A DNA stretch of 64,000 nt from Spongiibacter nanhainus (GCF_016132545.1 NZ_CP066167.1:2631001-2695000); one strand, 5' to 3'. Positions 37,017 to 47,969 are shown, numbered from the stretch's first letter. Notes: generated by a model not told the origin, from the letters alone. Translations and numbers: made by a program.

Positions 37017-40000
37017 TTAATCGTAATTGATCACCACGTTATTTGCGCCATAGTCTTGCTTTAGGCGAAATATCAAATCGTCCTGGGGCAGGATTCGCCA
37101 GCTATCCCCCAAACGAATGCGGGCCTCGCCTTCCTCCCGCCGGTAGCGTATCACTACCGGGCAAGCTCCGCCCCGCGCCGAAGACAGCGCCGACTTGAGG
37201 TTTTCCACCTGGGCGGGTTGAACCTGCTCCGCCGACAGCGACAGCTGCAACTCCCGGGCCTTTTGCTGACGCGCCTCGGCCAGGGTGCGCAGGGATTTCA
37301 CCCGCATCTTCTTGCCGCCACTGTACTCATCGTGACTACAGATGCCCTCCACAACCAATACCGCATCCTTGACCAGCTTTTCCCGGCAGGCCTCAAAGGC
37401 ATCACTGAATATCGCCACCTCGATACGGGCACTGCGGTCATCCAGGGTGACAAAGGCCATATTGTCGCCGCGCTTGTTCTTCATGGTGCGCATATTCACC
37501 GCCAGTCCGGCTACCGTCTGGGGCTGCTTGTCGGGGTTGAGGTCGACAATTTTCTTGGGCACAAAACGGCGTAGGTCGGCCTCATAGTCATCGATCGGGT
37601 GGCCGGTAACATACAGGCCCAGTGTGTCTTTCTCGCCCTGCAGCCGTTCCCGGGTGCTCCAGGGCCGGGCATTGCGAAAACTCTCGTAGACGTCCCGGTT
37701 GTCCACCGCCAGCGCCTCACCAAACAGGTCGGTCATGCCGGCCTCACTGTTGCGGGCGGACTGCTCAGCGACCTGCACTGCCTCATTGATGGCGGCCATC
37801 AACACTTCCCGGCCCTCGCCCAGGTCGTCAAAGGCACCGGCGCGAATCAACGCCTCAATGGCACGTTTGTTCACTTTGCGAGGGTCGGTGCGCTCGCAGA
37901 AATCAAACAGATTCTTGAAGGGGCCACCGGCCTCCCGGGCGGCAATGATATTTTCCACCGGGCCCTCACCGAGACCCTTGATGGCGCCCAAGCCATAGAC
38001 GATCTGGCCCCGGTCATTAACGGTGAACATGTATTCACCTTCGTTCACCGAGGGCAGCTTGTAATCCAGGCCCATGGCCCGACACTCTTCGATAAACACC
38101 ACGATCTTGTCGGTGTTATCCAGTTCCGAGCTCATCACCGCCGCCATAAAGGGTGCGGGATAGTGGGTCTTGAGCCAGGCGGTTTGATACGACACCAAGG
38201 CATAGGCCGCCGAGTGCGACTTGTTAAAGCCGTAGCCGGCGAATTTCTCCATCAGGTCGAAGATATTGGAGGCCAAGTTCTTGTCGTAGCCCAGGCCTTG
38301 CGCACCCTCCATAAAGATGGCGCGCTGCTTCTCCATCTCCTCGGCTTTTTTCTTACCCATCGCCCGGCGCAACAGGTCGGCGCCGCCCAGAGTGTAGCCC
38401 CCCATCACCTGGGCGATCTGCATGACCTGCTCCTGGTAGAGGATGATGCCGTAGGTAGGCTGCAAGACCGGCCGCAGACACTCGTGTTGATACTGGGGGT
38501 GGGGAAAGGCCAGCTCGGCGCGGCCGTGCTTACGATTGATAAAGTCGTCCACCATCCCCGACTGCAGGGGACCGGGGCGGAACAGTGCCACCAGTGCGAT
38601 GATGTCTTCAAAGCAGTCTGGCAACAGGCGCTTGATAAGATCCTTCATGCCCCGGGATTCCAACTGGAATACCGCGGTGGTCTCGGCCCGCTTGAGGAGG
38701 TCGAAACTGGCCCGGTCATCCAGCGGAATCGCCATGATATCGAGCGCGTCTTCCCCCACCTTCTTGCGCTGTTCATTGATGATGGCCAGCGCCCAATCGA
38801 TAATGGTGAGGGTACGCAAGCCCAAAAAGTCGAACTTCACTAGCCCGGCGTCTTCGACGTCGTTCTTGTCGAACTGGGTGACCAGTCCACTGCCGGTTTC
38901 GTCACAGAACAAGGGGGCAAAATCGGTGAGCTTGGAGGGGGCGATGACCACCCCACCGGCGTGCTTGCCGACACCTCTCACCACCCCTTCCAGTTGTTTG
39001 GCCATGTCCCAGATTTCCTGGGCCTGCTCGTCGACCTCGAGAAATTCCCGAAGCGCCTCCTCCTGCTCCAGAGCCTTGTCCAGAGTCATGCCCACTTCAA
39101 AGGGGATCAGCTTCGACAGTTTGTCAGCCAGGCCGTAGGACTTACCCTGCACCCGGGCGACGTCCCGCACCACCGCCTTGGCGGCCATGGTGCCAAAGGT
39201 AATGATCTGGCTGACTGCATCGCGGCCGTAGTTGTCGGCCACGTACTGGATGACCCGGTCACGCCCCTCCATACAGAAGTCGACGTCAAAGTCGGGCATC
39301 GACACCCGCTCGGGATTGAGAAAACGCTCGAACAGCAGATCGTATTGCAGCGGGTCCAGGTCAGTAATTTTCAGCGCGTAGGCCACCAGCGAGCCGGCAC
39401 CGGAGCCCCGACCCGGCCCCACCGGAATATCGTGATCCTTGGCCCACTGGATAAAGTCCATCACGATCAGAAAGTAGCCGGGGAAGCCCATCTGCAGGAT
39501 GATATCCAGCTCGAAGTCCAGCCGCTCCCGATAGCGTTTGTCGGTCTCGGCAAAGTCTGGCGCACTGCGATCGAAGAGAAAGTCCAGGCGCTCAGTGAGG
39601 CCATCGTGACTCAGCTTGCGGAAGAAGTCGTCCTGGGTCATGCCCTCCGGAATCGGGTATTCCGGCAGGTAGTAGGTCCCCAGTTCAATGGTCAAATTGC
39701 AACGCCGGGCAATTTCCACACTGTTTTCCAAGGCCTCGGGGATATCGGCAAACAGCTCGACCATTTCTTCGGCACTGCGCAGGTACTGCTGATCGCTGTA
39801 GCGGCGCGGCCGGCGGGGATCGTCCAGCACCCGGCTGTCGCGGATACACACCCGGGCCTCGTGGGCCTCGAAATCCTCACTGTTGAGAAAGCGGACATCG
39901 TTGGTGGCCACCACCGGGCACTGTTGTTCCGATGCCAGAACTACCGCGGCGTGGAGGTAATCGTCCTCGTTTTCACGACCGGTACGCTGCAACTCCAGGT

Positions 40001-40499
40001 AGTAACGCTGGGGGAAAAACTGCTGCCAGCGCTGCAAGCGATCCCGAGCGAGATCGGCTTTGCCGTTAAGCAACAGCTGCCCCACGTCCCCTTCGCGGCC
40101 ACCCGACAGGGCAATCAGGCCTTCGTTGGCCTCCTCGACCCAACTGCAGTAGACGTAGGCCTTACCCTGGTACTGGCCGTCCAAATAAGCCCGAGAGATC
40201 AATTCGGTGAGATTGCGATAGCCCCGGTCATTTTGGGCCAGCAAACACAGAGTGCTGATTTGGTCGGGGTCGTCATCGTCCCGCACCAATAAATCACTGC
40301 CATAGATGGGCTTAATACCGGCGCCGTGAGCCGCCTTCTGAAACTTGATCAGGGCATAGAAATTACACAGGTCGGTCAGCGCCACGGCAGGCATACCGTC
40401 GCTGGCGACCCGCTTGCACAAATCCTTGACCCGCAGGGTGCTGTCCACCAGGGAATACTCGGAATGTACGCGCAGGTGGACAAATTGTTCGTTGAGCAT
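37017..40499 (-). CDS. dnaE: DNA polymerase III subunit alpha
   Basis: The 1160-residue replicative polymerase, the same length as in E. coli. The PHP domain starts FVHLRVHSEYSLVDSTLRV; the catalytic aspartates are in MPDFDVDFCMEGRD and the palm also has GPGRGSGAGSLVAY. Finger motifs (YGFNKSHSAAYALVSYQTAWLK), a helix-hairpin-helix region and the OB domain (LAVNMRTMKNKRGDNMAF) follow. It is 32 bases after rnhB in the usual envelope/replication cluster. Confidence 0.98.
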   Translation of the reverse strand: MLNEQFVHLRVHSEYSLVDSTLRVKDLCKRVASDGMPAVALTDLCNFYALIKFQKAAHGAGIKPIYGSDLLVRDDDDPDQISTLCLLAQNDRGYRNLTELISRAYLDGQYQGKAYVYCSWVEEANEGLIALSGGREGDVGQLLLNGKADLARDRLQRWQQFFPQRYYLELQRTGRENEDDYLHAAVVLASEQQCPVVATNDVRFLNSEDFEAHEARVCIRDSRVLDDPRRPRRYSDQQYLRSAEEMVELFADIPEALENSVEIARRCNLTIELGTYYLPEYPIPEGMTQDDFFRKLSHDGLTERLDFLFDRSAPDFAETDKRYRERLDFELDIILQMGFPGYFLIVMDFIQWAKDHDIPVGPGRGSGAGSLVAYALKITDLDPLQYDLLFERFLNPERVSMPDFDVDFCMEGRDRVIQYVADNYGRDAVSQIITFGTMAAKAVVRDVARVQGKSYGLADKLSKLIPFEVGMTLDKALEQEEALREFLEVDEQAQEIWDMAKQLEGVVRGVGKHAGGVVIAPSKLTDFAPLFCDETGSGLVTQFDKNDVEDAGLVKFDFLGLRTLTIIDWALAIINEQRKKVGEDALDIMAIPLDDRASFDLLKRAETTAVFQLESRGMKDLIKRLLPDCFEDIIALVALFRPGPLQSGMVDDFINRKHGRAELAFPHPQYQHECLRPVLQPTYGIILYQEQVMQIAQVMGGYTLGGADLLRRAMGKKKAEEMEKQRAIFMEGAQGLGYDKNLASNIFDLMEKFAGYGFNKSHSAAYALVSYQTAWLKTHYPAPFMAAVMSSELDNTDKIVVFIEECRAMGLDYKLPSVNEGEYMFTVNDRGQIVYGLGAIKGLGEGPVENIIAAREAGGPFKNLFDFCERTDPRKVNKRAIEALIRAGAFDDLGEGREVLMAAINEAVQVAEQSARNSEAGMTDLFGEALAVDNRDVYESFRNARPWSTRERLQGEKDTLGLYVTGHPIDDYEADLRRFVPKKIVDLNPDKQPQTVAGLAVNMRTMKNKRGDNMAFVTLDDRSARIEVAIFSDAFEACREKLVKDAVLVVEGICSHDEYSGGKKMRVKSLRTLAEARQQKARELQLSLSAEQVQPAQVENLKSALSSARGGACPVVIRYRREEGEARIRLGDSWRILPQDDLIFRLKQDYGANNVVINYD

Positions 40500-40531
40500 A
40501 GTCGGGCCCGGACAGAATTCGTTATGGCAAT

Positions 40532-41161
40532 TTATTTATCTGGCTGTATCTTGGCCGCCGCCTCGGCAAGCAGCGCCTGTACCGGAGCGTAACTGCGCCG
40601 GTGTATCGCTGTCACCCCCAATCGTTTGAGGGCATCCAGATGGGCCGCGGTCGGGTAGCCCTTGTGGCCGGCAAGACCGTATCCGGGATACTGCGTGTCC
40701 AGGGCCTTCATCTCTCGGTCCCGGGTGACTTTGGCCAGAATCGACGCCGCGGCGATGGCTTCGACCCGGCTATCCCCCTTTACTACGGCCTCGCTGCGAT
40801 AGTCCCAGCGTGGCAGGCGATTGCCGTCCACCAGCACCAGCTCGGGCTGAATGGGCAGCCCCTCCACAGCGCGCTTCATGGCCAATAAGCTGGCCTGCAG
40901 AATATTGAGTTGGTCGATTTCTTGGACACTGGCCCGGGCGATACAAAAACTCAGCGCCCGCTCCCGAATCAGGTCAAACAGGGCATCCCGGCGCTTTTCG
41001 GTCAGTTTCTTGGAGTCATTCAAGCCCTCTATTGGCCGCTTCGGGTCCAGAATCACTGCGGCGGTAACCACATCGCCACACAGCGGGCCGCGCCCCACCT
41101 CATCGACACCGGCGGTCAGTGCCGGCCAGTCGTCATCGGCAAATAAATCCAGCGACTGCAC
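40532..41161 (-). CDS. rnhB: ribonuclease HII
   Basis: A 209-residue enzyme that cuts RNA-DNA hybrids and removes single ribonucleotides from DNA. The catalytic start [16 protein letters not shown], then LVDGNRLP and the acidic residue in KVTRDREM are present. Its start overlaps the lpxB stop by one base, so they are probably coupled. Confidence 0.96.
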   Translation of the reverse strand: MQSLDLFADDDWPALTAGVDEVGRGPLCGDVVTAAVILDPKRPIEGLNDSKKLTEKRRDALFDLIRERALSFCIARASVQEIDQLNILQASLLAMKRAVEGLPIQPELVLVDGNRLPRWDYRSEAVVKGDSRVEAIAAASILAKVTRDREMKALDTQYPGYGLAGHKGYPTAAHLDALKRLGVTAIHRRSYAPVQALLAEAAAKIQPDK

Positions 41162-42339
41162 TACTTACCTCCGTGGCTATATTTATCTCCCTGACCCTCA
41201 CCCAGCGCCAACCCAAGCACTACGTCGGCAGCGGCTTCGCTGGCATTGCGAGACAATTGGCGATGAATCTCACGGAAATCTTCCAGTAGGGCTTCCCGGT
41301 GATTCTCATTGGACAGCTGTTCCAATACCAACGGGCCCATTACCTCGGCGCAGACCTCTTCCTGAAGCAGCTCCGGCACCAGGGCCCGCCCGGCCAAGAG
41401 GTTGGGTAGCGAGAAATACGGTGTTTTCACCAGCCGCGATAACAGAGCAAAAGACCATTTGCCAAAGCGGTAGGCGACGATCATCGGGCGCTGTAACAAC
41501 AGCGCTTCCAAGCTGGAGGTCCCCGAGGCCATCAACACCGCATCGGCGGCAGCCATCACTTCCCGTGACTGCCCCAACAGTACCCGCACCGGCAAATCCA
41601 CCGAGCGATCCGCCACTTGCTGAAGGATTTGTGCTTGCCGCTCTTTATTGACTGCCGGTATCAAAAATTCAATGGTGGGAAGCTTGCGACGCAGCCACTC
41701 AGCAGTATCGAGAAATGGCCCTATCAATTGCCCCACTTCGCTGCTGCGACTACCGGGTAACAGTGCTACCACAGGATGACCTGGCTGCACGTCCAACAAC
41801 TGACGGCAGCTCGCCCCCTGGTCGTGGAGTTCAATCTGATCCGCCAGGGGGTGGCCCACACAGGTCACTGGCACACCGTGATCCCGATAAAACTCTGCCT
41901 CGAAGGGGAACAAGGTCAGCATATGGTCCACCGCTTTGGCGATGGTTTTGATCCGCCCCCGTCGCCACGCCCACACTGAGGGGCTGACGTAATGCATGGT
42001 GGTGATGCCCCGGGCCCGCAAATACGCTTCGATATTGAGGGTGAAGTCCGGGGAGTCGATGCCGATGACTAAATGCGGCTGCCACTGAACAAAGTGGGAT
42101 TTGAGATGGCGGCGAATCCGCAGCAGTTCCGGCAGCCGCTTTAAAGGTTCGACCAGGCCCATCACCGATAAGCGATCCATATCGCAGAGGCTGTGCATGC
42201 CCTCTGCCAACATCAGTGGCCCACCGACCCCTTCAAATTCAACATCGGGGTGGCGACGTCGCAGGGCGCGTATCAAGTCAGCCCCGAGAATATCCCCCGA
42301 GGCCTCACCGGCAACAATACCGATCCGCAGTGTGGTCAT
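41161..42339 (-). CDS. lpxB: lipid-A-disaccharide synthase
   Basis: A 392-residue membrane-associated GT19 glycosyltransferase that joins UDP-2,3-diacylglucosamine and lipid [35 protein letters not shown] [32 protein letters not shown] and [14 protein letters not shown] are the family hallmarks. It lies 63 bases after lpxA, part of the Raetz pathway block with lpxA and lpxD. Confidence 0.97.
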   Translation of the reverse strand: MTTLRIGIVAGEASGDILGADLIRALRRRHPDVEFEGVGGPLMLAEGMHSLCDMDRLSVMGLVEPLKRLPELLRIRRHLKSHFVQWQPHLVIGIDSPDFTLNIEAYLRARGITTMHYVSPSVWAWRRGRIKTIAKAVDHMLTLFPFEAEFYRDHGVPVTCVGHPLADQIELHDQGASCRQLLDVQPGHPVVALLPGSRSSEVGQLIGPFLDTAEWLRRKLPTIEFLIPAVNKERQAQILQQVADRSVDLPVRVLLGQSREVMAAADAVLMASGTSSLEALLLQRPMIVAYRFGKWSFALLSRLVKTPYFSLPNLLAGRALVPELLQEEVCAEVMGPLVLEQLSNENHREALLEDFREIHRQLSRNASEAAADVVLGLALGEGQGDKYSHGGK

Positions 42340-42402
42340 AGAGTTTGCGCCTGTTCACACTCGTTGGAATAGCGTTGGGTACCGCCGCCTTTGGCGGCGG
42401 TG

Positions 42403-43200
42403 TTAGCGAACGATGCCGCGGGTAGACTGGGTCAGGGAGTCGACGAACAACTGCAGCTCCGGCTGCGCCTCCACCTCATCCTGAATACGCTTGACCGCCT
42501 CATCCAGGGTCAGCCCCTGCCGATACACCACTTTGTAGGCCCGGCGAATGGCAGCAATGGCCTCAGCACTAAAGCCCCGGCGCTTGAGCCCCTCAGAATT
42601 AATGGTCTTGGCCTCAGCCGGCGAGCCGCTAACCGTCACGTAGGCCGGCACATCTTTGCTGATGCCGCAACCAAAGCCGGTAAAGGCGTGGGCGCCGATA
42701 TGACAGAACTGGTGAATCAGCGTGTAACCACTCAGGATCGCCCAATCACCAACAATAACGTGGCCAGCCAGGGAGGCATTGTTGACCAGAATGCAGTGAT
42801 CCCCAACCACCGAATCGTGACCGATATGGGCGTAGGCCATAATCAAATTGTGGCTGCCAATAACGGTCTCACCACGATCCTGAACCGTACCCCGGTGAAT
42901 CGTCACGCCCTCGCGGACGATATTGTCGTCGCCCATGATCAATCGAGTGGGCTCGCCGTTGTACTTCAGGTCCGGCGTGTCTTCGCCCACCGACGAAAAC
43001 TGGTAGATAGTATTGTTCTTGCCAATTTGGGTCGGACCTTTCAGTACCACGTGGGAGCGAATATCGCAGCCCTCGCCCAGCTCTACGTCGGGGCCGATAA
43101 TAGTCCAGGGCCCAACTTTGCAACCAGGCCCAATGGTGGCGCTGGGGTCGACAATGGCGCGGGGATCTACCTCTGCGGTAGGGTCAATACCTGCGAGCAC
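42403..43200 (-). CDS. lpxA: UDP-N-acetylglucosamine acyltransferase
   Basis: A 265-residue left-handed beta-helix enzyme that catalyses the first step of lipid A synthesis. Hexapeptide repeats run through the first 190 residues; the catalytic histidine is in LIMAYAHIGHDSVVGDHC (the His of GHD preceding loop), followed by the C-terminal helical part with LKRRGFSAEAIAAIRRAYK. It begins immediately after the fabZ stop codon. Confidence 0.97.
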   Translation of the reverse strand: MLAGIDPTAEVDPRAIVDPSATIGPGCKVGPWTIIGPDVELGEGCDIRSHVVLKGPTQIGKNNTIYQFSSVGEDTPDLKYNGEPTRLIMGDDNIVREGVTIHRGTVQDRGETVIGSHNLIMAYAHIGHDSVVGDHCILVNNASLAGHVIVGDWAILSGYTLIHQFCHIGAHAFTGFGCGISKDVPAYVTVSGSPAEAKTINSEGLKRRGFSAEAIAAIRRAYKVVYRQGLTLDEAVKRIQDEVEAQPELQLFVDSLTQSTRGIVR

Positions 43201-43641
43201 TTACTTCTTCCTGTCGATACAAAGAATGGTGGCGGAACAAGCCAGCTTGTCGTCGACAAAGGACTGGCAATCGAATTTCCACAAACCCTTTTTGTCGGAC
43301 ACGTACTGTGCCTTGAGGATCAGCTGATCCCCCGGCACGACTTGCCGCTTAAAGCGGGCGTTATCGACGCCGGCAAACATGTAGATGGAGCCGTCGGCGG
43401 GTTTTTTGTCCAGGGTTTTAAAGCCCAGAATCCCCGCCGCCTGGGCCATGGCCTCGATAATCAGCACGCCGGGCATAATGGGCAGGCCGGGGAAATGGCC
43501 GTTAAAGTGGTTCTCGTTGCCGGTGACGTTTTTGACCGCGACGATTGACTCTCCCAAGTTCAACTCGATAACGCGGTCAACCAGTAGAAACGGGTAGCGA
43601 TGGGGCAGGTATTCCTGCACCTCATTAATGTCCATGATCAT
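43201..43641 (-). CDS. fabZ: 3-hydroxyacyl-ACP dehydratase FabZ
   Basis: A 146-residue hot-dog-fold dehydratase of fatty acid synthesis. [13 protein letters not shown] carries the catalytic histidine and [33 protein letters not shown] the catalytic glutamate helix. The start is ATG 43641 (or 43635), since the open frame upstream overlaps lpxD. It sits between lpxD and lpxA, as in most Gram-negative genomes, where it balances acyl supply with lipid A. Confidence 0.96.
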   Translation of the reverse strand: MIMDINEVQEYLPHRYPFLLVDRVIELNLGESIVAVKNVTGNENHFNGHFPGLPIMPGVLIIEAMAQAAGILGFKTLDKKPADGSIYMFAGVDNARFKRQVVPGDQLILKAQYVSDKKGLWKFDCQSFVDDKLACSATILCIDRKK

Positions 43642-43646
43642 GGGCT

Positions 43647-44690
43647 TTAGCCATCTTCCTGTTGTTGATTTTTTACTTGCCTTTCCAACGCTACGACCCG
43701 CCTGTGCAGTTCGTCGAGTTTGGAGAATCTTGCGGCGCTTTTGCGCCACTGGCCGCTGTCCATCATCGGCGTCCCGGACGAGTAGCTACCGGGCACTTTG
43801 ATGGATCGCGTCACCATTGTGCGAGCGGTCACATGGACCCCATCACAAATTGTAATATGCCCCACTACCCCGACATTGCCGGCCAGAGTACAGCGCTTGC
43901 CAATCACCGCGCTGCCCGCCACTTGGCAGCAACCCGCCATCGCCGTGCCGGCGCCGACCACAACGTTGTGGGCGATCATAATTTGGTCATCCATGATCAC
44001 GCCGTCTTCGATCACGGTGTCATCCAAAGCGCCCCGGTCGATACAGCAATTGGCCCCAATCTCAACCCGGTTGCCAATGCGAACGCCGCCAAGTTGGTGG
44101 ATTTTAACCCAACCGTCAGCGCTGGGGGCAAAACCAAAGCCATCGCCACCGATAACCGTACCGGAATGGATATTCACCTCATCGCCCAGCACAACGCCGT
44201 GGTAGAGGGTTACATTGGCGTGCAGGTAACAATTGCAACCGATTCGGCTATCCGCCCCCACCACCGTGCCCGGTGCCAAAACCGTACCCTCGCCAATAAC
44301 GGCGCCCGTCTCCACAACACAATTGGCGCCGATGCTGGCCGAGGGGTGGATGTCATCGGACATTACCACTGCCGAGGGATGAATGCCCGCACGGGGGCGT
44401 TCCAGAGGGTCAAATAGCGCAGAAGCCCGCGCAAACATCAAATAAGGATCATCTGAGAACAGGCAGTAACCTTGAAAGTCATCTGCAAGAGAGGGTGGCA
44501 GGATAACGGCCGAGGCTTCACTACTGGCCAGCGCAGCGGCGTACTTGCGGTTGGCAAGGAAACTCAGCTGCCCGGGCCCGGCAGAGCTCAGTGGCGCAAT
44601 GCCACTGAGTAGACAACTGCCATCACCGCGATAGTCCACGCCCAAGGCGCGGGCCACCTCGACAAGGCTGAGTTGTTTTGTTGTTGCCAT
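43647..44690 (-). CDS. lpxD: UDP-3-O-(3-hydroxymyristoyl)glucosamine N-acyltransferase
   Basis: A 347-residue left-handed beta-helix acyltransferase, the third step of lipid A synthesis. An N-terminal uridine-binding domain (about 1-100) precedes many hexapeptide repeats; [26 protein letters not shown] and [18 protein letters not shown] are diagnostic. The C-terminal helix ends [18 protein letters not shown] ([20 protein letters not shown]). Its start overlaps the ompH stop by one base. Confidence 0.97.
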   Translation of the reverse strand: MATTKQLSLVEVARALGVDYRGDGSCLLSGIAPLSSAGPGQLSFLANRKYAAALASSEASAVILPPSLADDFQGYCLFSDDPYLMFARASALFDPLERPRAGIHPSAVVMSDDIHPSASIGANCVVETGAVIGEGTVLAPGTVVGADSRIGCNCYLHANVTLYHGVVLGDEVNIHSGTVIGGDGFGFAPSADGWVKIHQLGGVRIGNRVEIGANCCIDRGALDDTVIEDGVIMDDQIMIAHNVVVGAGTAMAGCCQVAGSAVIGKRCTLAGNVGVVGHITICDGVHVTARTMVTRSIKVPGSYSSGTPMMDSGQWRKSAARFSKLDELHRRVVALERQVKNQQQEDG

Positions 44691-45196
44691 TATTGCTGAT
44701 TAAGCTTATCCGCCACTTTAGCGGTGATATTATACCCGGCTGCCGCGTGCATAACGGCTTTTGCTGGCAGCAACAGGCCGATATTCTCGCTTTCGATGAT
44801 TTCCGGCAGTAGCTTTTGCAGCTTGGGACCAATTTCCTGCATGATGGCTTGCAGCTCTTGTTGCTCGAGAGCTTTCAACTTGCGGGCCAGGTGCTCGGCA
44901 TCGGCGCGCTTGGAGTCAATTTTGCTTTTCTTCAGCTGGCGCTGCTCGGCACTGAGAATATCCAGATCCTTCTGGAACTGCTCTACCAGCTTCTCGTACT
45001 CATTCTTCACTTTTTCCAGCTCGGCCACGCTCTCTTTGAAGTCGCGCTGGTTTTGCAACGCTTCAATGCGCTGCTTGGCTACCTCGGTGTTAAGTACGGC
45101 AGCTTCGAGATCAAACACAGCGATACGGCCTTGGGCCATTGCCGCCGTGCCCCACAGCGCGGTGATAAATACCAGCGCAAATTTAAACATTTTCAT
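44690..45196 (-). CDS. skp: periplasmic chaperone OmpH (Skp)
   Basis: A 168-residue periplasmic chaperone that holds unfolded outer-membrane proteins. A signal peptide ends ALWGTAAMAQ with cleavage after about residue 21, followed by GRIAVFDLEAAVLNTEVAK and a long charged helical hairpin (VAELEKVKNEYEKLVEQFQKD). It lies between bamA (81 bases upstream) and lpxD, a conserved order that groups envelope assembly factors. Confidence 0.94.
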   Translation of the reverse strand: MKMFKFALVFITALWGTAAMAQGRIAVFDLEAAVLNTEVAKQRIEALQNQRDFKESVAELEKVKNEYEKLVEQFQKDLDILSAEQRQLKKSKIDSKRADAEHLARKLKALEQQELQAIMQEIGPKLQKLLPEIIESENIGLLLPAKAVMHAAAGYNITAKVADKLNQQ

Positions 45197-45277
45197 GAAA
45201 CACTCCTGATACTTCCGTCAAATATTACGATTATTGTGAATGGTGTTGTCGGTTGTGGTTACGAGTTAATTAGCTCG

Positions 45278-47869
45278 CTAGAACGTCCGCCCCAAAGAGA
45301 ACTGGAAGATTTCTTCTTCATCAATTTTCTCAGCATTAAGCGCACGGCCCAGGCTGAAGGTCAGTGGCCCGAAACCGGTGATCCAAGTTACACCAAAGCC
45401 AGCTGAGTAACGCAGCTCACTGGTGTCGGGTTCGTAACAGTTAACCTGGGTGGTGCTACAGCTGGTGCTAAAGACATTACCCGCATCAAAGAACAAACCG
45501 CTGCGTACGGAACGCTGGTCTTTAACAAAGGGCAGTGGGAACAGCAATTCAATGCTGCCCTCAATCAAGACGTTGCCGCCAAAGGGGTCAGCCTCGTCGC
45601 CGATGGCCGCCGCAGTATCCACAACGAGCTGTCCTGTTTCAGGGTCGAGCACATAGGCCCCTTCTGCAGACAAGGCTCGAGCATTGCCGTTTTCGTCAAT
45701 CGCGGTCGCCGCTCGGGTTATCCGATAGACATCCGCTGGCGAACTGCGCGGGCCCAGCGTATTGGCGCGATAACCCCGCACGGAGTTAAAACCACCGGCA
45801 TAGAAATGCTCGAAGAACGGCAACTGATCCAATTCACCGTAGCCATCGCCATAGCCCAGCTCGGTTTTAAAACGCAGAGTAAAGGCACTGGTTAATGGAA
45901 CGTAAAGCTGCCCATTGTAGGACAGCTTGTAGTACTCCAAGTCAGAGCCGGGAACTGACACTTCCAGCCCCACTGACTGTGACGCACCCCGGGTAGCCAA
46001 AAGACCGCGGTTCAAGGTCGACTGGCGCCAGGAAATACCAGCGGTAAAGTTGTCAAACTCGTCGCCGTAGACGTTGAGGAAACCGGGCTCGGAGACCTCA
46101 GTCAGCGCACCGGCTGGCAACTCTTCGATATCCTGCAGCACTTCTGCCGCCTCGTAGCGGCCGGTTTCAGGGTCTCGGGTGGAAACAAAAAAGTTGTCGA
46201 TGGATTCAAAAATCCTCGGGCTGGTAGCGATCTCCTTAACCGCCCGCACACCCGCGTCGATGGAAGTTCGGCTCACACCCAATTCGAAGCCCAGGCGCTG
46301 GGTCTCCGCTATCGGATAGCCAAAATTCAGACTGCTACCAAAAGTATCTGTAGTGTAGCTGGCAACGTTAACCTCTTCAAAATCGGTGGCCCGATAAAAT
46401 AACGAGAAGCCGCGACTAACACCGTCTTCAGTAAAGTAGGGGTTCACGTAGTTGAAACTGGCACTGGTCAAGAAGTCACTGCGCGATACCGCAAAACCCA
46501 CCTGCTTACCGGTACCAAGGAAGTTGTTTTGCTGGATGTTGGCACTCAACAACAGGCCGCTGTCCTGGGAGAAACCAACGCTGGCACCCAAGCTACCGGA
46601 GCTTTGCTCCTCTACGGCGTATTGCAGATCGATTAAGTCATCGGTACCCGGTACTTCGCGGGTTTCCACCGTGGCCTCTTTGAAGTAACCCAGACGTTGC
46701 AGGCGCACCCGCGACAACTCGATTTTGTCCGCAGAGGCCGGCGCGCCCTCCATCTGGCGCATCTCCCGGCGCAGCACTTCGTCAGCCGTGCGGGAGTTTC
46801 CTTCAAAACTAATGCGGCGAACGTAAGTGCGTTTGCCGGGGTCGATAAAGAACTTCAGTGCGACTTTCTTGTTTTCTTCATCGACATCGGGAATCCCTCT
46901 CACCTTGGCGAAGTTGTAGCCCTCGTTACTGAGTCGCTTAGTGAGAAACTCTTCCGTACTGGTGACCAGTGCCTGGGAGAAAACTTGCCCTTCCCTCACC
47001 AAAATAAAGCGTTTCAAGTCCTCCTCTGGCAGCACCAGATCCCCCGACAGCTCGGCACCGCTGACGGTGTAGCGCTCACCTTCAGTCACATTGATGGTGA
47101 TATACACAGACTTGCGGTTGGGGCTGATGGCCACCTGGGTGGAGTCCACGTTGAAGAGCAAATAACCGCGATCCAGGTAGTAGGAGTTCAGGGTTTCTAA
47201 GTCGCCCCGTAGTTTCTCACGGGAGTACTTGTCTTTACTGGAGAAGAAAGAGAAAAAGCCCGCCGGGCTTAACTCGAACAGGTCGGTGAGGGTTTCTTCA
47301 TCGTAGACCTCGTTACCGACGATATTAATGTGCTTGATCGACGCAGTGCTGCCCTCGTCGATAGTAATGGAGATGGCAACGCGATTGCGGGGTTCTGCCA
47401 CCACGTCCGTTTCAATGCTGGCATCGTAGCGCCCCTGAGAAACGTACTGGCGGGTCAGCTCCTGGCTCATGCTTTCCAGGGTGGAGCGCTTAAACACCTG
47501 TCCCTCGGCCAGGCCAGCGCCCTTCAAGCCATCCATCAGGGCTTCGGTTTGCAGCGCTTTGTTCCCCTCAATGGTGATGCCACTGATCGCCGGGCGCTCT
47601 TTGACACGTACTACCAGAATATCGCCGTCGACACCAATCTGGATATCGTCAAAGTTGCCCGTAGCAAATAGCGCCCTGGAAGCGGTGGCGACTGCATCCT
47701 GGGTCACGGGGTCACCGACCCCCAGAGGCAGGGCAGAGAACACGGTTTCGGCCGCGATTCTTTGCAGGCCCTCCACACGGACGTCACTGATGGTGGGGCG
47801 TTGTTGAGCCTGTAGCAACGGGCTCAACAGGCACAAGAAAACTGAAATTGCGAAAATGCGTTTCATCAA
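45278..47869 (-). CDS. bamA: outer membrane protein assembly factor BamA
   Basis: An 863-residue Omp85 protein that folds beta-barrels into the outer membrane. A signal peptide (MKRIFAISVFLCLLSPLLQAQ) is followed by five POTRA domains (VRVEGLQRIAAETVFSALPL at the first) and a 16-strand barrel ending in the aromatic signal FQFSLGRTF. GGFNSVRGYRANTLGPR is the conserved lid-lock region. It is about 50 residues longer than the E. coli protein; the extra length lies in two barrel loops near residues 565 and 743, each with a DPETG turn. Confidence 0.96.
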   Translation of the reverse strand: MMKRIFAISVFLCLLSPLLQAQQRPTISDVRVEGLQRIAAETVFSALPLGVGDPVTQDAVATASRALFATGNFDDIQIGVDGDILVVRVKERPAISGITIEGNKALQTEALMDGLKGAGLAEGQVFKRSTLESMSQELTRQYVSQGRYDASIETDVVAEPRNRVAISITIDEGSTASIKHINIVGNEVYDEETLTDLFELSPAGFFSFFSSKDKYSREKLRGDLETLNSYYLDRGYLLFNVDSTQVAISPNRKSVYITINVTEGERYTVSGAELSGDLVLPEEDLKRFILVREGQVFSQALVTSTEEFLTKRLSNEGYNFAKVRGIPDVDEENKKVALKFFIDPGKRTYVRRISFEGNSRTADEVLRREMRQMEGAPASADKIELSRVRLQRLGYFKEATVETREVPGTDDLIDLQYAVEEQSSGSLGASVGFSQDSGLLLSANIQQNNFLGTGKQVGFAVSRSDFLTSASFNYVNPYFTEDGVSRGFSLFYRATDFEEVNVASYTTDTFGSSLNFGYPIAETQRLGFELGVSRTSIDAGVRAVKEIATSPRIFESIDNFFVSTRDPETGRYEAAEVLQDIEELPAGALTEVSEPGFLNVYGDEFDNFTAGISWRQSTLNRGLLATRGASQSVGLEVSVPGSDLEYYKLSYNGQLYVPLTSAFTLRFKTELGYGDGYGELDQLPFFEHFYAGGFNSVRGYRANTLGPRSSPADVYRITRAATAIDENGNARALSAEGAYVLDPETGQLVVDTAAAIGDEADPFGGNVLIEGSIELLFPLPFVKDQRSVRSGLFFDAGNVFSTSCSTTQVNCYEPDTSELRYSAGFGVTWITGFGPLTFSLGRALNAEKIDEEEIFQFSLGRTF

Positions 47870-47969
47870 AAATTACAAACCAAGGCTCTGGGCCTGCCCC
47901 TAGGCACTGCCACGTTATCGATGTACTTGTTAAATGCGGCCGTTCCGATTTTTACAGCGGCTTACGGCT

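Noticed and set aside
35883-37064. Rightward open frame of 393 codons opposite accA
   Set aside because: Antisense to a highly conserved carboxyltransferase gene; no supporting features.
38961-40292. Rightward open frame of 443 codons opposite dnaE
   Set aside because: Antisense to DNA polymerase III alpha with intact motifs; composition is His/Gln/Gly-rich as in other antisense shadows, with no family signature.
42391-43548. Rightward open frame of 385 codons opposite lpxA and fabZ
   Set aside because: It spans two well-defined opposite-strand genes and has no domain; the repetitive look mirrors the hexapeptide repeats of LpxA.
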